Source: Nocardia sp. NBC_01329 (lineage in GTDB: Bacteria; Actinomycetota; Actinomycetes; Mycobacteriales; Mycobacteriaceae). From it: DNA of 64,000 bases. The translations under genes were made by a program, and so were the position numbers. The stretch lies in assembly GCF_035956715.1 (NCBI RefSeq), contig NZ_CP108381.1:5488001-5552000 (forward strand), in the 5' to 3' direction. Below the pieces are notes generated by a model. The model was not told where the DNA came from and ran no database searches. It was given only the letters and a program-made list of their open reading frames with translations. Shown here piece after piece: positions 45,071 to 54,610 of this stretch (its first letter is position 1; the number at the start of each line of letters is the position of its first letter).

Positions 45071-45665
45071 GGCTGGCAGTGCCTTTTCGTCCGGTGCGGC
45101 CTTTTCGTCTTGTGCGGTCACTGTCGAGTCTCTTTTCGGCGGCGAGCAGGGCGGCGGCGGACGCGGCACCGAGCGCGGAACCGGCGAGCACATCGGAGGG
45201 GTAATGCACCCCGAGCACGACTCTGGACAGCAACATCGGCGGTACGAGCACCGCAGGCAAGGGTAGCCCGGTCAATTTTCCGAGTAGCACCGCCGCCGCG
45301 GTTGTCGAGGTCGCGTGCGAGGAAGGAAAGCTGAGCTTGCTCGGTGTCGATACGTTGACCTGCACCGATGGTGCGTGTGGACGCGGCCGGCGGACAATCC
45401 GCTTGATCACGATGGACGCCGCGTGCGCCCCCACGGCGCCGACGGCGACCCCGGCCCACTGCCGGCGCCGGGGTTTGTCGACCAACGCACCGACCGCGGC
45501 GATACCGACCCAGCCGAGTGCGTGCTCGCCGAAATGCGACATCCCGCGCGCGGCCGAGATCACCGGTGGGGTGGCGATGGCGCCCTGAACCGCTTCGAGG
45601 ATCTTGACCTCGGCCGGAGCCCGATCGGCACCCGAATCCTGCAGGCTCGGGTTCATCGCGTTCAC
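45063..45665 (-). CDS. PAP2-superfamily phosphatase (Rv3807c-like)
   Basis: A 200-residue membrane phosphatase with the three PAP2 motifs: KRIVRRPRP, PSSHATS and SRVVLGVHYPSD. In M. tuberculosis Rv3807c sits at the same place between glfT2 and ubiA and is proposed to dephosphorylate decaprenyl-phosphoryl-5-phosphoribose to give the DprE1 substrate. The GTG at 45665 overlaps the glfT2 stop and has GAGGAG eight bases upstream, so this start is preferred over the longer frame to 45710. Confidence 0.92.
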   Translation of the reverse strand: MNAMNPSLQDSGADRAPAEVKILEAVQGAIATPPVISAARGMSHFGEHALGWVGIAAVGALVDKPRRRQWAGVAVGAVGAHAASIVIKRIVRRPRPHAPSVQVNVSTPSKLSFPSSHATSTTAAAVLLGKLTGLPLPAVLVPPMLLSRVVLGVHYPSDVLAGSALGAASAAALLAAEKRLDSDRTRRKGRTGRKGTASHE

Positions 45666-47596
45666 CGCTGGGTCTCCTCGCCGCTGTCGATCCCGAAAAC
45701 CTTCTCCCACGCCGCGGTGCCGGTGAGTTCGGCATGCGCGCTCCGGTAGCGATGTCGCATCTCCGGAAGTCGCGCCGCGAGTTCCTTGCGCAACCGCAGC
45801 GCCTCGCGGAGCAGGCCGTAGGCCTGTCGCGGATCGCGTTTGCGATACACCACGCCGCGACCGTCGGCGGTGGTGACGGTGACCCCGTCGACCTGCGAGA
45901 GCAGATACCAGCGCGCGTCCAGGGTGGGCACGTTCAATTGCGGCCGGTCGTGATGTTCCTCATGGGCCGGACGCAGGTTGTGCAACAGGCCCTTGCCGAG
46001 CCGCACGATCTTGGCGATCGGGTTGGCGGGCTCGCCCACCGCACCGACCCCCATCCCGCTGGCCAGCGGAAGTTCGGTGGACGAGGGCAGGATCACCGCG
46101 TCCGGATATTGTTTGCGCAGTTCGTGTACCGCGCCGAGCGCGCTGGGCAACAGTTCGAACAGGCGCTGCGGGCCGGCCAGGAAATCACGGATCGCCAGAT
46201 TCTGGATGGCGACGGTCGAGTACTCCAGGCAGAGCAGATGCTTGAGAGTCGCCTTGACCGTGTTCACGACCATTGCCCGGCCGGTGCCGGGCTGGTGCAG
46301 GGCGGCGACGACCAAGCGGTTACGCAGGTGGAAATACGCCTGCCAATCGATCGCGTCGTCTTTATCGCTCCACGCCATATGCCAGACCGCGGCGCCGGGC
46401 AGGGTGACCGTCGGATATCCGGCCTCGCGGGCGCGCAGCCCGTATTCGGCGTCGTCCCATTTCAGGAACAGCGGCAGCGGCTGCCCGAGTTCCTCGGCCA
46501 CCTGCCGCGGGATCACGCAGGTCCACCAGCCGTTGAAATCCACATCGATACGCCGGTGCAGCAGTTTGGAATTGTCCCGGTCGCGCAGCGGGTATTTGGC
46601 GAAATCGTGGTCGTATTCGACATTCGGCGCGGCCGACCACATGAAGATGTTGCGGTCGACGACCTCACCCATCACATGCAGATGCGAACGCTCCTGCAGG
46701 TTGAGCATCTGACCGCCCACCAGCACCGGCGATTTCGCGAAGCGGGCGAACGCCAGCGCGCGCAGGATCGAATCCGGTTCGACCTCGATATCGTCGTCCA
46801 TGTAGACGATGAATTCGGCGCTGGTGGTTTTCAGCGCCTCGTACATCACCCGGCTGTATCCCCCCGACCCGCCGAGATTCGGCTGATCGTGAATCGCGAG
46901 TCGATCGCCCAGGACGGCAGCGGCCTCGTCGAACCCGGGTTCGTCGACGACTTTGCGGGTGCCCTGGTCGGGAATGATCACCGCATCGATCTGTGCCAGC
47001 ACCAGCGGGTCGGCACCCAACGCCTTCAGCGTGGTGACCGCGTCGGTGGGGCGGTTGAAGGTCGGCATACCGACCGCGATCCGGCCCGCACCGGGCGCCT
47101 CGATCGGCGCGTACCAGCCACCGGACACCAGCGTCACGGCGGTATCGGTGGTGATATCGAACCAGAGCCAGCCGCCGTCTTCGAACGGGCCGAAATCGGC
47201 CTCCATCTCGACCGAGACCGTCTCCGCGCCGGAGGCGACCGCGAACTCCCGGCCCTGGACGTGGATACGGGAACCGTCGGCCTTGGAGCGATATAGATCG
47301 ACCCGGCCGTGCCCGGCCAGCTCCAGCCGCAGCACCACCGAGTCGAGCATGCTCCAGCGCCGCCAGTAGCTGGCCGGCAGCGCGTTGAAATAGGTGCAGA
47401 ACGACACCTCGGATTCCGCGCCGACCGACAGCGAGGTCCGGGTGGTGGCGTGTGCGCGCCGCGCGTTGGTCGGCGACTCCTCCAGGTACAAGGTGCGCAC
47501 ATCCAGCGGCTCACCCGGCCGGGGCAGGATCACCCGCTGCAGAAGCGATTTCGCTCGGGTGGCCACCGCACTGGGCGCCAGTGATGCAGAGGTCAT
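45662..47596 (-). CDS. glfT2: galactofuranosyltransferase GlfT2
   Basis: GlfT2 polymerises the galactan with alternating beta-1,5 and beta-1,6 galactofuranose from UDP-Galf at the inner face of the membrane. The 644-residue protein has an N-terminal beta domain (about 1-165), a GT-A domain with the metal motif YMDDDIE (Asp267-269), QPNLGGSGG before it and the catalytic-region WDDAEYGLR, and a helical C-terminus. Start and stop overlap glf and the PAP2 gene by four bases each. Confidence 0.95.
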   Translation of the reverse strand: MTSASLAPSAVATRAKSLLQRVILPRPGEPLDVRTLYLEESPTNARRAHATTRTSLSVGAESEVSFCTYFNALPASYWRRWSMLDSVVLRLELAGHGRVDLYRSKADGSRIHVQGREFAVASGAETVSVEMEADFGPFEDGGWLWFDITTDTAVTLVSGGWYAPIEAPGAGRIAVGMPTFNRPTDAVTTLKALGADPLVLAQIDAVIIPDQGTRKVVDEPGFDEAAAVLGDRLAIHDQPNLGGSGGYSRVMYEALKTTSAEFIVYMDDDIEVEPDSILRALAFARFAKSPVLVGGQMLNLQERSHLHVMGEVVDRNIFMWSAAPNVEYDHDFAKYPLRDRDNSKLLHRRIDVDFNGWWTCVIPRQVAEELGQPLPLFLKWDDAEYGLRAREAGYPTVTLPGAAVWHMAWSDKDDAIDWQAYFHLRNRLVVAALHQPGTGRAMVVNTVKATLKHLLCLEYSTVAIQNLAIRDFLAGPQRLFELLPSALGAVHELRKQYPDAVILPSSTELPLASGMGVGAVGEPANPIAKIVRLGKGLLHNLRPAHEEHHDRPQLNVPTLDARWYLLSQVDGVTVTTADGRGVVYRKRDPRQAYGLLREALRLRKELAARLPEMRHRYRSAHAELTGTAAWEKVFGIDSGEETQR

Positions 47597-48822
47597 ACGT
47601 CGTTGTTCTCCTCGGCCAGCGTCGCCCCCGTCTCCAGGTGCGGGCGCAGCACATTGTCGAACATGTTCAGCGCGCTCGCGATGGCCATGTGCATGTCCAG
47701 GTACTGGTAGGTCCCGAGGCGGCCGCCGAACAGAACCTTGGACGCGGCGGTCTCCTGCTTGGCCAGCTCGCGATACGCGGTCAGTTTGGCGCGGTCCTCA
47801 GGGGTGTTGATCGGATAGTACGGTTCGTCGCCGGTCTTGGCGAAACGCGAGTATTCGCGCATGATCACCGTCTTGTCCGTCGGGTAGTCCCGTTCCGGAT
47901 GGAAGTGACGCGGCTCGATGATCCGGGTGTAGGGCGGATCGGCGTCGTTGTAGTTCACCACCGAGGTGCCCTGGTAATCGCCGGTTGGCAGCACCTCGGT
48001 CTCGAAGTCGATGGTGCGCCAGCCCAGTTCTCCCTCGGCGTAGTCGAAGTAGCGGTCCAGCGGACCGGTGTACACGACCGGTGCGTCCGGGTTCTGCGCG
48101 CGCAGTTCGTCACGGACATCGAACCAGTCGGTGTCCACCCGGACCTCGATCAGGTCACTGGCGGCCATGTTCTCCAGCCACTTCGTGTACCCCTCTTTTG
48201 GCAGGCCCTCGTAGGTGTCGTTGAAGTAGCGGTTGTCGAAGGTGTAGCGGACCGGCAGCCGGGTGATATTGCCGGCGGGCAGTTCCTTGGGGTCGGTCTG
48301 CCACTGCTTGGCGGTGTAGTCGCGGACGAATGCCTCGTACAGGGGGCGGCCGATCAGCGAGATGGCCTTTTCCTCGAGGTTCTGCGCGTCGGAGGTCTCG
48401 ATCTCGGCGGACTGCTCGGCGATCAGCGCGCGCGCCTCGTCCGGGGTGAAATACCGGCCGAAGAATTGCGACACCAGGCCCAGCCCCATCGGGAACTGGT
48501 ACGCCTGGCCTTTGTGGAGGGCGAAAACACGATGCTGATAGCCGGTGAACTCGGTGAACTGCGTGACATAGTCCCAGACCCGCTCGTTCGAGGTGTGGAA
48601 CAGATGCGCGCCATATTTGTGGATCTCGATACCGGTTTCCGGTTCGGGTTCGGAATAGGCATTACCGCCGAGATGCGGGCGGCGATCCAGCACGAGGACT
48701 CTCTTGCCCAGTAATTTCGCGCTGCGCTCGGCGATGGTCAGCCCGAAGAAGCCGGAGCCGACAACGATCAAGTCGAACTGTTCGGTGTTATCTGAGTTAC
48801 CCGGAGACGATGCGGCGGTCAC
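47593..48822 (-). CDS. glf: UDP-galactopyranose mutase Glf
   Basis: Glf converts UDP-galactopyranose to UDP-galactofuranose using reduced FAD. The protein of about 409 residues has the dinucleotide loop VVGSGFFGLTIAE near residue 20, RRPHLGGNAYS, the HKYGAHLFHT segment and REYSRFA. The GTG at 48822 gives a normal N-terminus; the longer frame to 48915 would add an unlikely Pro-rich start. It heads the operon glf-glfT2-PAP2-ubiA-aftB, in which all junctions overlap. Confidence 0.95.
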   Translation of the reverse strand: MTAASSPGNSDNTEQFDLIVVGSGFFGLTIAERSAKLLGKRVLVLDRRPHLGGNAYSEPEPETGIEIHKYGAHLFHTSNERVWDYVTQFTEFTGYQHRVFALHKGQAYQFPMGLGLVSQFFGRYFTPDEARALIAEQSAEIETSDAQNLEEKAISLIGRPLYEAFVRDYTAKQWQTDPKELPAGNITRLPVRYTFDNRYFNDTYEGLPKEGYTKWLENMAASDLIEVRVDTDWFDVRDELRAQNPDAPVVYTGPLDRYFDYAEGELGWRTIDFETEVLPTGDYQGTSVVNYNDADPPYTRIIEPRHFHPERDYPTDKTVIMREYSRFAKTGDEPYYPINTPEDRAKLTAYRELAKQETAASKVLFGGRLGTYQYLDMHMAIASALNMFDNVLRPHLETGATLAEENNDV

Positions 48823-48936
48823 GGGAGCCCAGCGTATCGGAAGCGTTTCCCGGCGCCAGTCGGAGTCGGGGGGCGGGGGGTAACACCTGGTGGAGCGGTC
48901 GCAATGAGTGTCCACGGCCGTTCACCGCCGAAACAG

Positions 48937-48971
48937 CTCGTCGGGGCCGGCGGGCAACCGGCCCCGACGAG
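48937..48971 (-). terminator. intrinsic terminator before glf
   Basis: A perfect 14-base stem (CTCGTCGGGGCCGG / CCGGCCCCGACGAG) with a seven-base loop lies 30 bases after the stop of the gene ending at 49001 and insulates the glf operon. Confidence 0.85.
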
Positions 48972-49000
48972 AGCGAGAACAGCTCGGGGTGGACCCGGGA

Positions 49001-49678
49001 TCAGCGGTACCCGTAGGGAGCGACGCCGTAGGCGCCGACCGGGACAGGCTGCTGACCGGCGTCGATCCACCGCTTGGTAGCGCCCACCGCGGCGAGAACC
49101 AGAGTGAGGATCGGGAAGACCAGCCCCAAGAGGCTGCCGACGATCAGACCGCCCGAGCTCTGGCCGAGCACGGACACAATCGTCAACAGCGCGGCGGCGC
49201 TACAACCGAGGATGACCATGGTGCGTCCCGCGTTGCTACGCCGCAGCAGCAGGAAACCACCGATCAGCAGGAGCAGAGCCAATACGGCTTGGACGATGCC
49301 CATCGCCAGGACGAAGCCGTTCACGTCGAGATCGATATCGATATCCGGACCGCCGCTGCTGGAACTACTACTGGTGGTGCGCCGGCGGGCACCCGTCGCC
49401 AGGGCGGCGCCGTTGGTCAGCGAGTTGCCCGCGCTGGAGGCGAAGAAGAGCAACGATACCGCCGATACGGAGCTGATCACCCCGCCCAGCAGGGCCAGGA
49501 TCCCGGCGGTGATCCCGGTACCACCGCCGGGTGCGGGCGGCACGTATCCGTACCCTCCGACGGGCGGGTAGCCCGGTGGCGGATAGCCCGGAGCCGGGGC
49601 CGGATAGGCCGGGCCGGGCGGTGGATACTGCGCCGGATATCCGGGTTGTTGCGGCGGCTGACCATACGGATAACTCAC
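49001..49678 (-). CDS. membrane protein with Pro/Tyr/Gly-rich N-terminus
   Basis: The 225-residue protein starts with about 50 residues of Pro/Tyr/Gly/Gln repeats, followed by four hydrophobic helices (about 54-80, 118-145, 150-170 and 176-200) with a Ser-rich acidic loop (SSSSSSGGPDIDIDLDVN) between the first two. The basic C-terminus ends GVAPYGYR. No enzymatic motif is present; such N-termini are common in actinobacterial envelope proteins. The GTG start has GGGGGAGG upstream. It is bounded by terminators and is a separate unit. Confidence 0.75.
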   Translation of the reverse strand: MSYPYGQPPQQPGYPAQYPPPGPAYPAPAPGYPPPGYPPVGGYGYVPPAPGGGTGITAGILALLGGVISSVSAVSLLFFASSAGNSLTNGAALATGARRRTTSSSSSSGGPDIDIDLDVNGFVLAMGIVQAVLALLLLIGGFLLLRRSNAGRTMVILGCSAAALLTIVSVLGQSSGGLIVGSLLGLVFPILTLVLAAVGATKRWIDAGQQPVPVGAYGVAPYGYR

Positions 49679-49768
49679 GGGACCTCCCCCTTGTCACGGT
49701 TGCCGGGGACTCTACCGCGCGTCGTCGACCGTCGCCGGTGCGCTGAATTCTCCCCGAAAAGTGAAACG

Positions 49769-49804
49769 CGGACGCCCGCACACATATTCGTGTGCGGGCG
49801 TCCG
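49769..49804 (-). terminator. intrinsic terminator after MerR-family gene
   Basis: A perfect 15-base stem (CGGACGCCCGCACAC / GTGTGCGGGCGTCCG) with a six-base AT-rich loop lies 15 bases downstream of the regulator stop. Confidence 0.9.
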
Positions 49805-49818
49805 GACGCCGAGCTCCG

Positions 49819-50592
49819 CTATTCGAGATTGTTCTCCGCGTAGATACGCATCGCGTCCCGGATCAGCTCCGCCGTACCTTCGCCGTGCACGTCGTAGTTG
49901 GCTGCGAAACGCTGGTCGGCGACATACATTTCACCCAGGTTCGTGAACTCCTCCGCACCGGGCCGGCGACCCGGCCGACCACCGGTCATCCATTCGTAAT
50001 GGCGCGCGGTGATCTCCTGGACAGCCGGACTTTCCGGTGCCGAACCGGCCTTGCGTGCCCGCCCGAAGGCCGCGGCGATATCGAGCTGGGTCTGCTGGAA
50101 CGCCTGTTTCTCCGCGGCGCTCAGCGAACGCCACCAGCGGTCACCGCTCTCGTAGGCCTCCTTGCCCCAGCGTTCGGTCACCTCGTCCTTGTACTGCGTG
50201 TGGTCGAATTCCTCGAAGACTTCCGCCGCCACGAGTCGCTCACCTCTTTCCAACTTGTCCAATGTGGTGTGTACCGAAACGATCCGGCGGTTGATCCGGT
50301 CCTGTTCCTTCCGCAGCAGGTCCAGTTGTGCGCGTAGAGCGGTGATCGCGTCGCGCTCGCCGGCCAGGATCTCCCCGATCACCGGTAGGCCCACGCCGAG
50401 CTCGCGCAACACCAGGATCCGCTGCAGGCGGACCAATGAGCGCTCGTCGTAGTAGCGGTAGCCGTTCACACCGATCCGGCTGGGCGACAAGAGCCCCAGC
50501 TGCCCGTAGTGGCGCAGCGCGCGGCTGGTGGTTCCGGCCGCCTTCGCCAGATCCTGGATGGACCATTCGTCGTTGCGAGACCCCGCGCCCAC
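49819..50592 (-). CDS. MerR-family regulator with TipAS-like ligand domain
   Basis: The roughly 257-residue protein has a MerR DNA-binding domain (WSIQDLAKAAGTTSRALRHYGQLGLLSPSR, then GYRYYDE), a coiled-coil dimerisation helix (about 75-115) and a C-terminal TipAS-like helical domain (KEAYESGDRWWRSLSAAEKQ ... MYVADQRFAANYD). TipA-type proteins bind drugs or peptides and activate transcription by untwisting a stretched promoter. The GTG at 50592 with GAGGTG upstream is preferred: the longer TTG start at 50658 lies inside the likely operator. Its target may be itself. Confidence 0.88.
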   Translation of the reverse strand: MGAGSRNDEWSIQDLAKAAGTTSRALRHYGQLGLLSPSRIGVNGYRYYDERSLVRLQRILVLRELGVGLPVIGEILAGERDAITALRAQLDLLRKEQDRINRRIVSVHTTLDKLERGERLVAAEVFEEFDHTQYKDEVTERWGKEAYESGDRWWRSLSAAEKQAFQQTQLDIAAAFGRARKAGSAPESPAVQEITARHYEWMTGGRPGRRPGAEEFTNLGEMYVADQRFAANYDVHGEGTAELIRDAMRIYAENNLE

Positions 50593-50637
50593 GACCTTCA
50601 CCTCTTCCGTTTCGCGTCGGTGCCACCAGCGTGCAAG

Positions 50638-50658
50638 TTGACGCAACGTAAAGGTCAA
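50638..50658 (-). promoter_or_regulatory. putative MerR-type operator
   Basis: An inverted repeat TTGAC-N11-GTCAA lies 46 bases upstream of the regulator start. Palindromes of this form in the -35/-10 spacer are typical for autoregulated MerR-family genes of actinobacteria. Confidence 0.6.
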
Positions 50659-50676
50659 GCCGTCCCGGCGCCGCCG

Positions 50677-52332
50677 CTAGAACACCTCGGTCGTCTCCAT
50701 CCTCGTCGGTATCCGCTGCGCACCGGGTACGGGCACGGGCCGATCACCGTCGTACGGTGCCGACCCGGCCGGCCGGGTGCCGGCGTCCGGCGCGTTCCCC
50801 GGCACAACGCGACCGGCAGGCATGCGGCCCGGCGACGTGGTCGCCCCGGAGTTGTCCGTCCCGAGCCCGGAACTGCCCGATTCGGTTTCGCCGGGAGCCG
50901 TACCCTCGGCCTCCGCGCTCCCGGCTCCGTCGGTGAGGCTCGGTACCAGCTGCATCAGGGTGTTGAAGTCCACCACCTGGGCGCCCAGCTCCGCAGTGTG
51001 GACGATGACACCGTTCTCGAACAGCCGGTACTTGCCCGCGTCCTCGGGCAGCGGCAGCTCCGGGGTGACGGGCAGGCCGAGAGCACCGTGCGCGCCGCCC
51101 ATCTCGGCGTAGGCGGTCTCGATCGGCGAGGGGACGGCACCGGGCGCGACCCCGGGGAAGGACGGCAACGTTCCACCTGGGGAGACCGGGAGCGAACCTT
51201 CCGGTGTGCGCGGTGCCGGGGCACCCGATTTCGTGCCCTCCGGGGAGACCTCGTTCCAAGGGCCGGGGGTGCCGTCCGGAAGTCCGGTAGCCACATCGGG
51301 GTTCACCGGTGGCGGGAGCGGCATCGGTGTGGTCACGGTGAGTTCGGCGGGTGTCGGGCCCACCTCGAAAGTCTGGATATCGGCGGGCGAGCCGCCGTCG
51401 GGCGCGGCGGAGTACTCGGCGCGCAGGATCCGCCCGTCACGCAGCAGCACCCGGCCCGCGGTGGTCTCGACCGCGGCGGTGGTGCGCGGGTCCTCCTGGG
51501 CGGTTCCGCTGTAGACCTGGCAGTCGGTGGTATCGCAGGTTTGCGCGAAGGGCCAGCGCGCTTCGGCCAGCGCATAGGAGCGAGCGGCGACGGCCTGTGC
51601 CTCCAGGGCGGCGGGCGCCCAGTCGGGCGGCATCTCCGCCGGGACCACCCCGAGCAGATAGTCCTGGATATCCACCCGGTTCACCGTGCGGGTTTCGCCG
51701 TTCTCGGCGGCCACGCCCACCGACCCGCGATAGGCGCCGCCTCCGCACAGCGTCAGGTGTTCCGCCGCCGGGCGGCCGGGGGCGGGGTCGATCGGATACA
51801 CCCACGGGTCCTGGATGGGGTTCTCCCAGAGCACGGGCCCGTCACAGCCCTGCGTGACCACCGCGTGCGCGCCGCCGTCGGGCGACGGGGTGAGCCGGAC
51901 TGCCGCACCGGACTGCAACAGCTGCCCGGCGAGTCGCATTCCGGCATCGGAGGTGACGACCAGGTCAGCGTTGTCCTGCTCCTGCAGCCGGACCGATACC
52001 GAGGCCGGTCCGATAGTGCCGATTTCGGCGCCCGGGTAGTAGTGGGCGAGGATCTGGTCGCTGTTCTGCCCGTTGTCGGCGTTGCGCAGCGCGCCGTGCT
52101 GGCTCAGGCCCCGGCCGTGCCCCGGTCCCGCCTCGGCAAGCATTCGGTATACCTCGTCGGCCGTCGGCACGAGCATCGCTCCGCCGATGGCCAATGCGGT
52201 CGCACCGCAGATGAGTAATGGGCCTGGACGAATTCGCCGGCCTCTCATTGATTGCGGCATACCAGGGATTACCAGTGGGTTCCTCAGAAGCCCTGAGGAT
52301 TTCAGGCGAGTCATGCGGTTTCGATATGACAT
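50677..52332 (-). CDS. SpoIID/LytB-domain exported protein with LGFP repeat
   Basis: The 551-residue protein has one membrane anchor or signal (about 38-56), the GHGRGLSQHGALRNA ... ILAHYYPG motif (about 71-103), a SpoIID core (about 115-320) with YLLGVVPAEMPPDW (Glu233 the likely catalytic acid) and AQAVAARSYAL, a long Pro/Gly/Thr linker, one LGFP-type repeat (HGALGLPVTPELPLPED) and a Ser/Gly/Thr tail. SpoIID proteins are peptidoglycan lytic transglycosylases on denuded glycan. The motif order is permuted relative to Bacillus SpoIID. The ATG at 52332 has GGGAG seven bases upstream. It is divergent from the amidase gene. Confidence 0.85.
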   Translation of the reverse strand: MSYRNRMTRLKSSGLLRNPLVIPGMPQSMRGRRIRPGPLLICGATALAIGGAMLVPTADEVYRMLAEAGPGHGRGLSQHGALRNADNGQNSDQILAHYYPGAEIGTIGPASVSVRLQEQDNADLVVTSDAGMRLAGQLLQSGAAVRLTPSPDGGAHAVVTQGCDGPVLWENPIQDPWVYPIDPAPGRPAAEHLTLCGGGAYRGSVGVAAENGETRTVNRVDIQDYLLGVVPAEMPPDWAPAALEAQAVAARSYALAEARWPFAQTCDTTDCQVYSGTAQEDPRTTAAVETTAGRVLLRDGRILRAEYSAAPDGGSPADIQTFEVGPTPAELTVTTPMPLPPPVNPDVATGLPDGTPGPWNEVSPEGTKSGAPAPRTPEGSLPVSPGGTLPSFPGVAPGAVPSPIETAYAEMGGAHGALGLPVTPELPLPEDAGKYRLFENGVIVHTAELGAQVVDFNTLMQLVPSLTDGAGSAEAEGTAPGETESGSSGLGTDNSGATTSPGRMPAGRVVPGNAPDAGTRPAGSAPYDGDRPVPVPGAQRIPTRMETTEVF

Positions 52333-52552
52333 ACGAGCACTCCCATCGTCAGCCCGGACGTTTTCGACTCGGTACGACGTCGGCATGTCGTTTCGACCGG
52401 CCACGTTCCGGGAGCTACATTCGAGCGAACAGGAAAGCCTCAACCTCAGGTTTAGATTTGTGACGAATGTGGCTAGTGTGGTCCGTGGGACTGAAGTTCG
52501 CAAGCATGACTTGCTCACCGATCACTGGTTGCAACCCTGATTGGAGACGCTC

Positions 52553-54595
52553 GTGCCCTACCGCAAACCGAAGCGTTCCTGTGTACTGCCGGTTGTCGCG
52601 CTAGTAGCGGTAGCGGGCCCGATCCTCATGCCCACCATCTCCGACCTCGGCAAATCCGCCGATCAGGTCCAACTCACGGCCGTACCACCCCGGCTCACCG
52701 AACTCGCGTTGAAGGCCGCGCCCGATATCGTGCTGCCGCTCGGTGAACTCACCGGCCTCGACCTGCCGGACCTGCGCCTGGCCGATCTGCACGCGCTGGG
52801 CCTGCCCGGGCTGACTCCGAACGGTACGACCACACCTACCGACCCGGGCCGCCGCCTGCCCGGACGACAGCCCGGTCTGGGCTTCGTGACCGAGGGTGGC
52901 AACCCGTCCGCCGACACTCCCGCGCTCACCCCCGGCGTTATCCCGCCCGAATTCATGGACGCGGTCGGCGCGCAGGTCAAAGAGCTGACCCGGGACCAAC
53001 CCTTCAGCATGGTCGCGCTGACCGCTCCCGATCTGGCGAACACCACCGTGATGATCCGGGCCCAGCAGCCCGCCGGCGGCTGGGGTCAGTGGTACGAGGC
53101 CAATCCGATCGACGGCGCCGACGGGGTGGTGGCCGGTGGCCCCACCGGCACCGACCCGATCTATGTCGGCAACACCACCTCGGTCCAGGTGCTGGTCACC
53201 CGCAAACCGCAACATCACCAGGGCAATCCGCTCGAACCGACCCCCGCCGCGGCGGGTGGGCCGCAGCAGCCGCCCGAACTCACCGCCGTCCTCATCGATC
53301 CCGGGCGCGGCGCGGTCGACGACCAACTCCAGGACATCGCCGCCGCCCTGCCCGGTGGCGGACCACCGGTCATCACCCGCGACCAGTGGGGCGCCGACGA
53401 ATCGATCCGCTGCCAGGAGCCCACCTACGACGACGGCCTGGGCGGAATCACGGTGCACCACACCGCCGGACGCAACGACTACAGCAAATCCGAATCGGCC
53501 GGGATCGTCCGTGCCATCTACGCCTACCATTCGCAGACCCTCGGCTGGTGCGATATGGGATACAACGCGCTGGTAGACAAGTACGGGCAGCTGTTCGAGG
53601 GCCGCTACGGCGGGCTGGACAAGACCGTGCAGGGCGCGCACGCGGGCGGGTTCAACGAGAACACCTCCGGCGTCGCGATCATGGGTGACTACCAGGTCGA
53701 ACAGCCCACCGACGCCTCGGTCGAGGCAGTCGGCAAATTCATCGGCTGGCGCTCCCGGATCGCGGGGCTCGACCCCAAGGGCCAGACCACCATGTATTCG
53801 GAGGGCACCGAGTTCACCCCGTACGCGCAGGGCGAGGAAGTGCACCTGCCGGTGGTCTTCGCGCACCGCGACGTCGGCAACACCAGTTGCCCGGGTGACG
53901 CCGCGTACTCGCAGATGGACCGGATCCGCACGATCGCCGCCGGCGCGGCGGGAGCGACCCGTTCGTCGACTCCGCGCAGTCAGGCGTCCCGCTCGGATCT
54001 GGCCGCGCTGGCCGATCTCACCGCCAAGCTGCTGACCATGGTGAACGATAATGTGATCGCCAAATACTGGGTTTCCAAGGGCGGTCCGGACGGCCCACTC
54101 GGACAAGCGGCCTCGGAGCCGTTGCCCGCGGCCCAGGGGCAGCAGTACGCGAAATTCGTGAACGGATACGTCTATACCACACCCGACGGGCAGGTGCACG
54201 AGGTCGTGGGCAAGGTCCTGGACCGGTTCCTGGAACTCGGCGCCGACACGGGCGCGCTCGGTTTACCGCTCACCGACGCCTATTCGGTGCCCGAGGGACT
54301 GCGCACCGATTTCCAGAACGGTTCACTGATCCTGAACCAGGCCGCCGATATCGTGAATACCCTCTGGAAGACCTACAACGAGACCTACCAGCAGCAGTTG
54401 CAGGGCGACGGCACGCAGTCGGGGACCCCGCCGCACGCGATTCCGGGCCCGGGTCCGGCACCACAGGCCGCGGTACTGCCCGCACCCGCGGGTCCGGCCG
54501 AAGAGCAGTCTCCGGTACCGCAGTACGCGCCGGAGCCCGCCGCGGAGCCCGGTCCGGCTCCTCCGCCCGAACCCGCGGTACCGCCGGCCGCCTGA
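52553..54595 (+). CDS. N-acetylmuramoyl-L-alanine amidase (Rv3811-like) with LGFP repeats
   Basis: The 680-residue secreted protein has a signal peptide (core about 13-25), a Leu/Pro-rich region (residues 35-130), a beta-rich N-domain (about 135-225), a PGRP/Amidase_2 domain (about 275-465) and LGFP repeats with a Pro/Ala/Glu tail. Zinc ligands are visible in VHHTAG (first His) and in FAHRDVGNTSCPG (His and Cys). Such amidases cut the bond between muramic acid and the peptide. The GTG at 52553 has GGAG six bases upstream; a TTG at 52541 is possible. M. tuberculosis has Rv3811 at this place after glf. Confidence 0.92.
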   Translation: MPYRKPKRSCVLPVVALVAVAGPILMPTISDLGKSADQVQLTAVPPRLTELALKAAPDIVLPLGELTGLDLPDLRLADLHALGLPGLTPNGTTTPTDPGRRLPGRQPGLGFVTEGGNPSADTPALTPGVIPPEFMDAVGAQVKELTRDQPFSMVALTAPDLANTTVMIRAQQPAGGWGQWYEANPIDGADGVVAGGPTGTDPIYVGNTTSVQVLVTRKPQHHQGNPLEPTPAAAGGPQQPPELTAVLIDPGRGAVDDQLQDIAAALPGGGPPVITRDQWGADESIRCQEPTYDDGLGGITVHHTAGRNDYSKSESAGIVRAIYAYHSQTLGWCDMGYNALVDKYGQLFEGRYGGLDKTVQGAHAGGFNENTSGVAIMGDYQVEQPTDASVEAVGKFIGWRSRIAGLDPKGQTTMYSEGTEFTPYAQGEEVHLPVVFAHRDVGNTSCPGDAAYSQMDRIRTIAAGAAGATRSSTPRSQASRSDLAALADLTAKLLTMVNDNVIAKYWVSKGGPDGPLGQAASEPLPAAQGQQYAKFVNGYVYTTPDGQVHEVVGKVLDRFLELGADTGALGLPLTDAYSVPEGLRTDFQNGSLILNQAADIVNTLWKTYNETYQQQLQGDGTQSGTPPHAIPGPGPAPQAAVLPAPAGPAEEQSPVPQYAPEPAAEPGPAPPPEPAVPPAA

Positions 54596-54610
54596 CCCGC
54601 GAACTCGACG

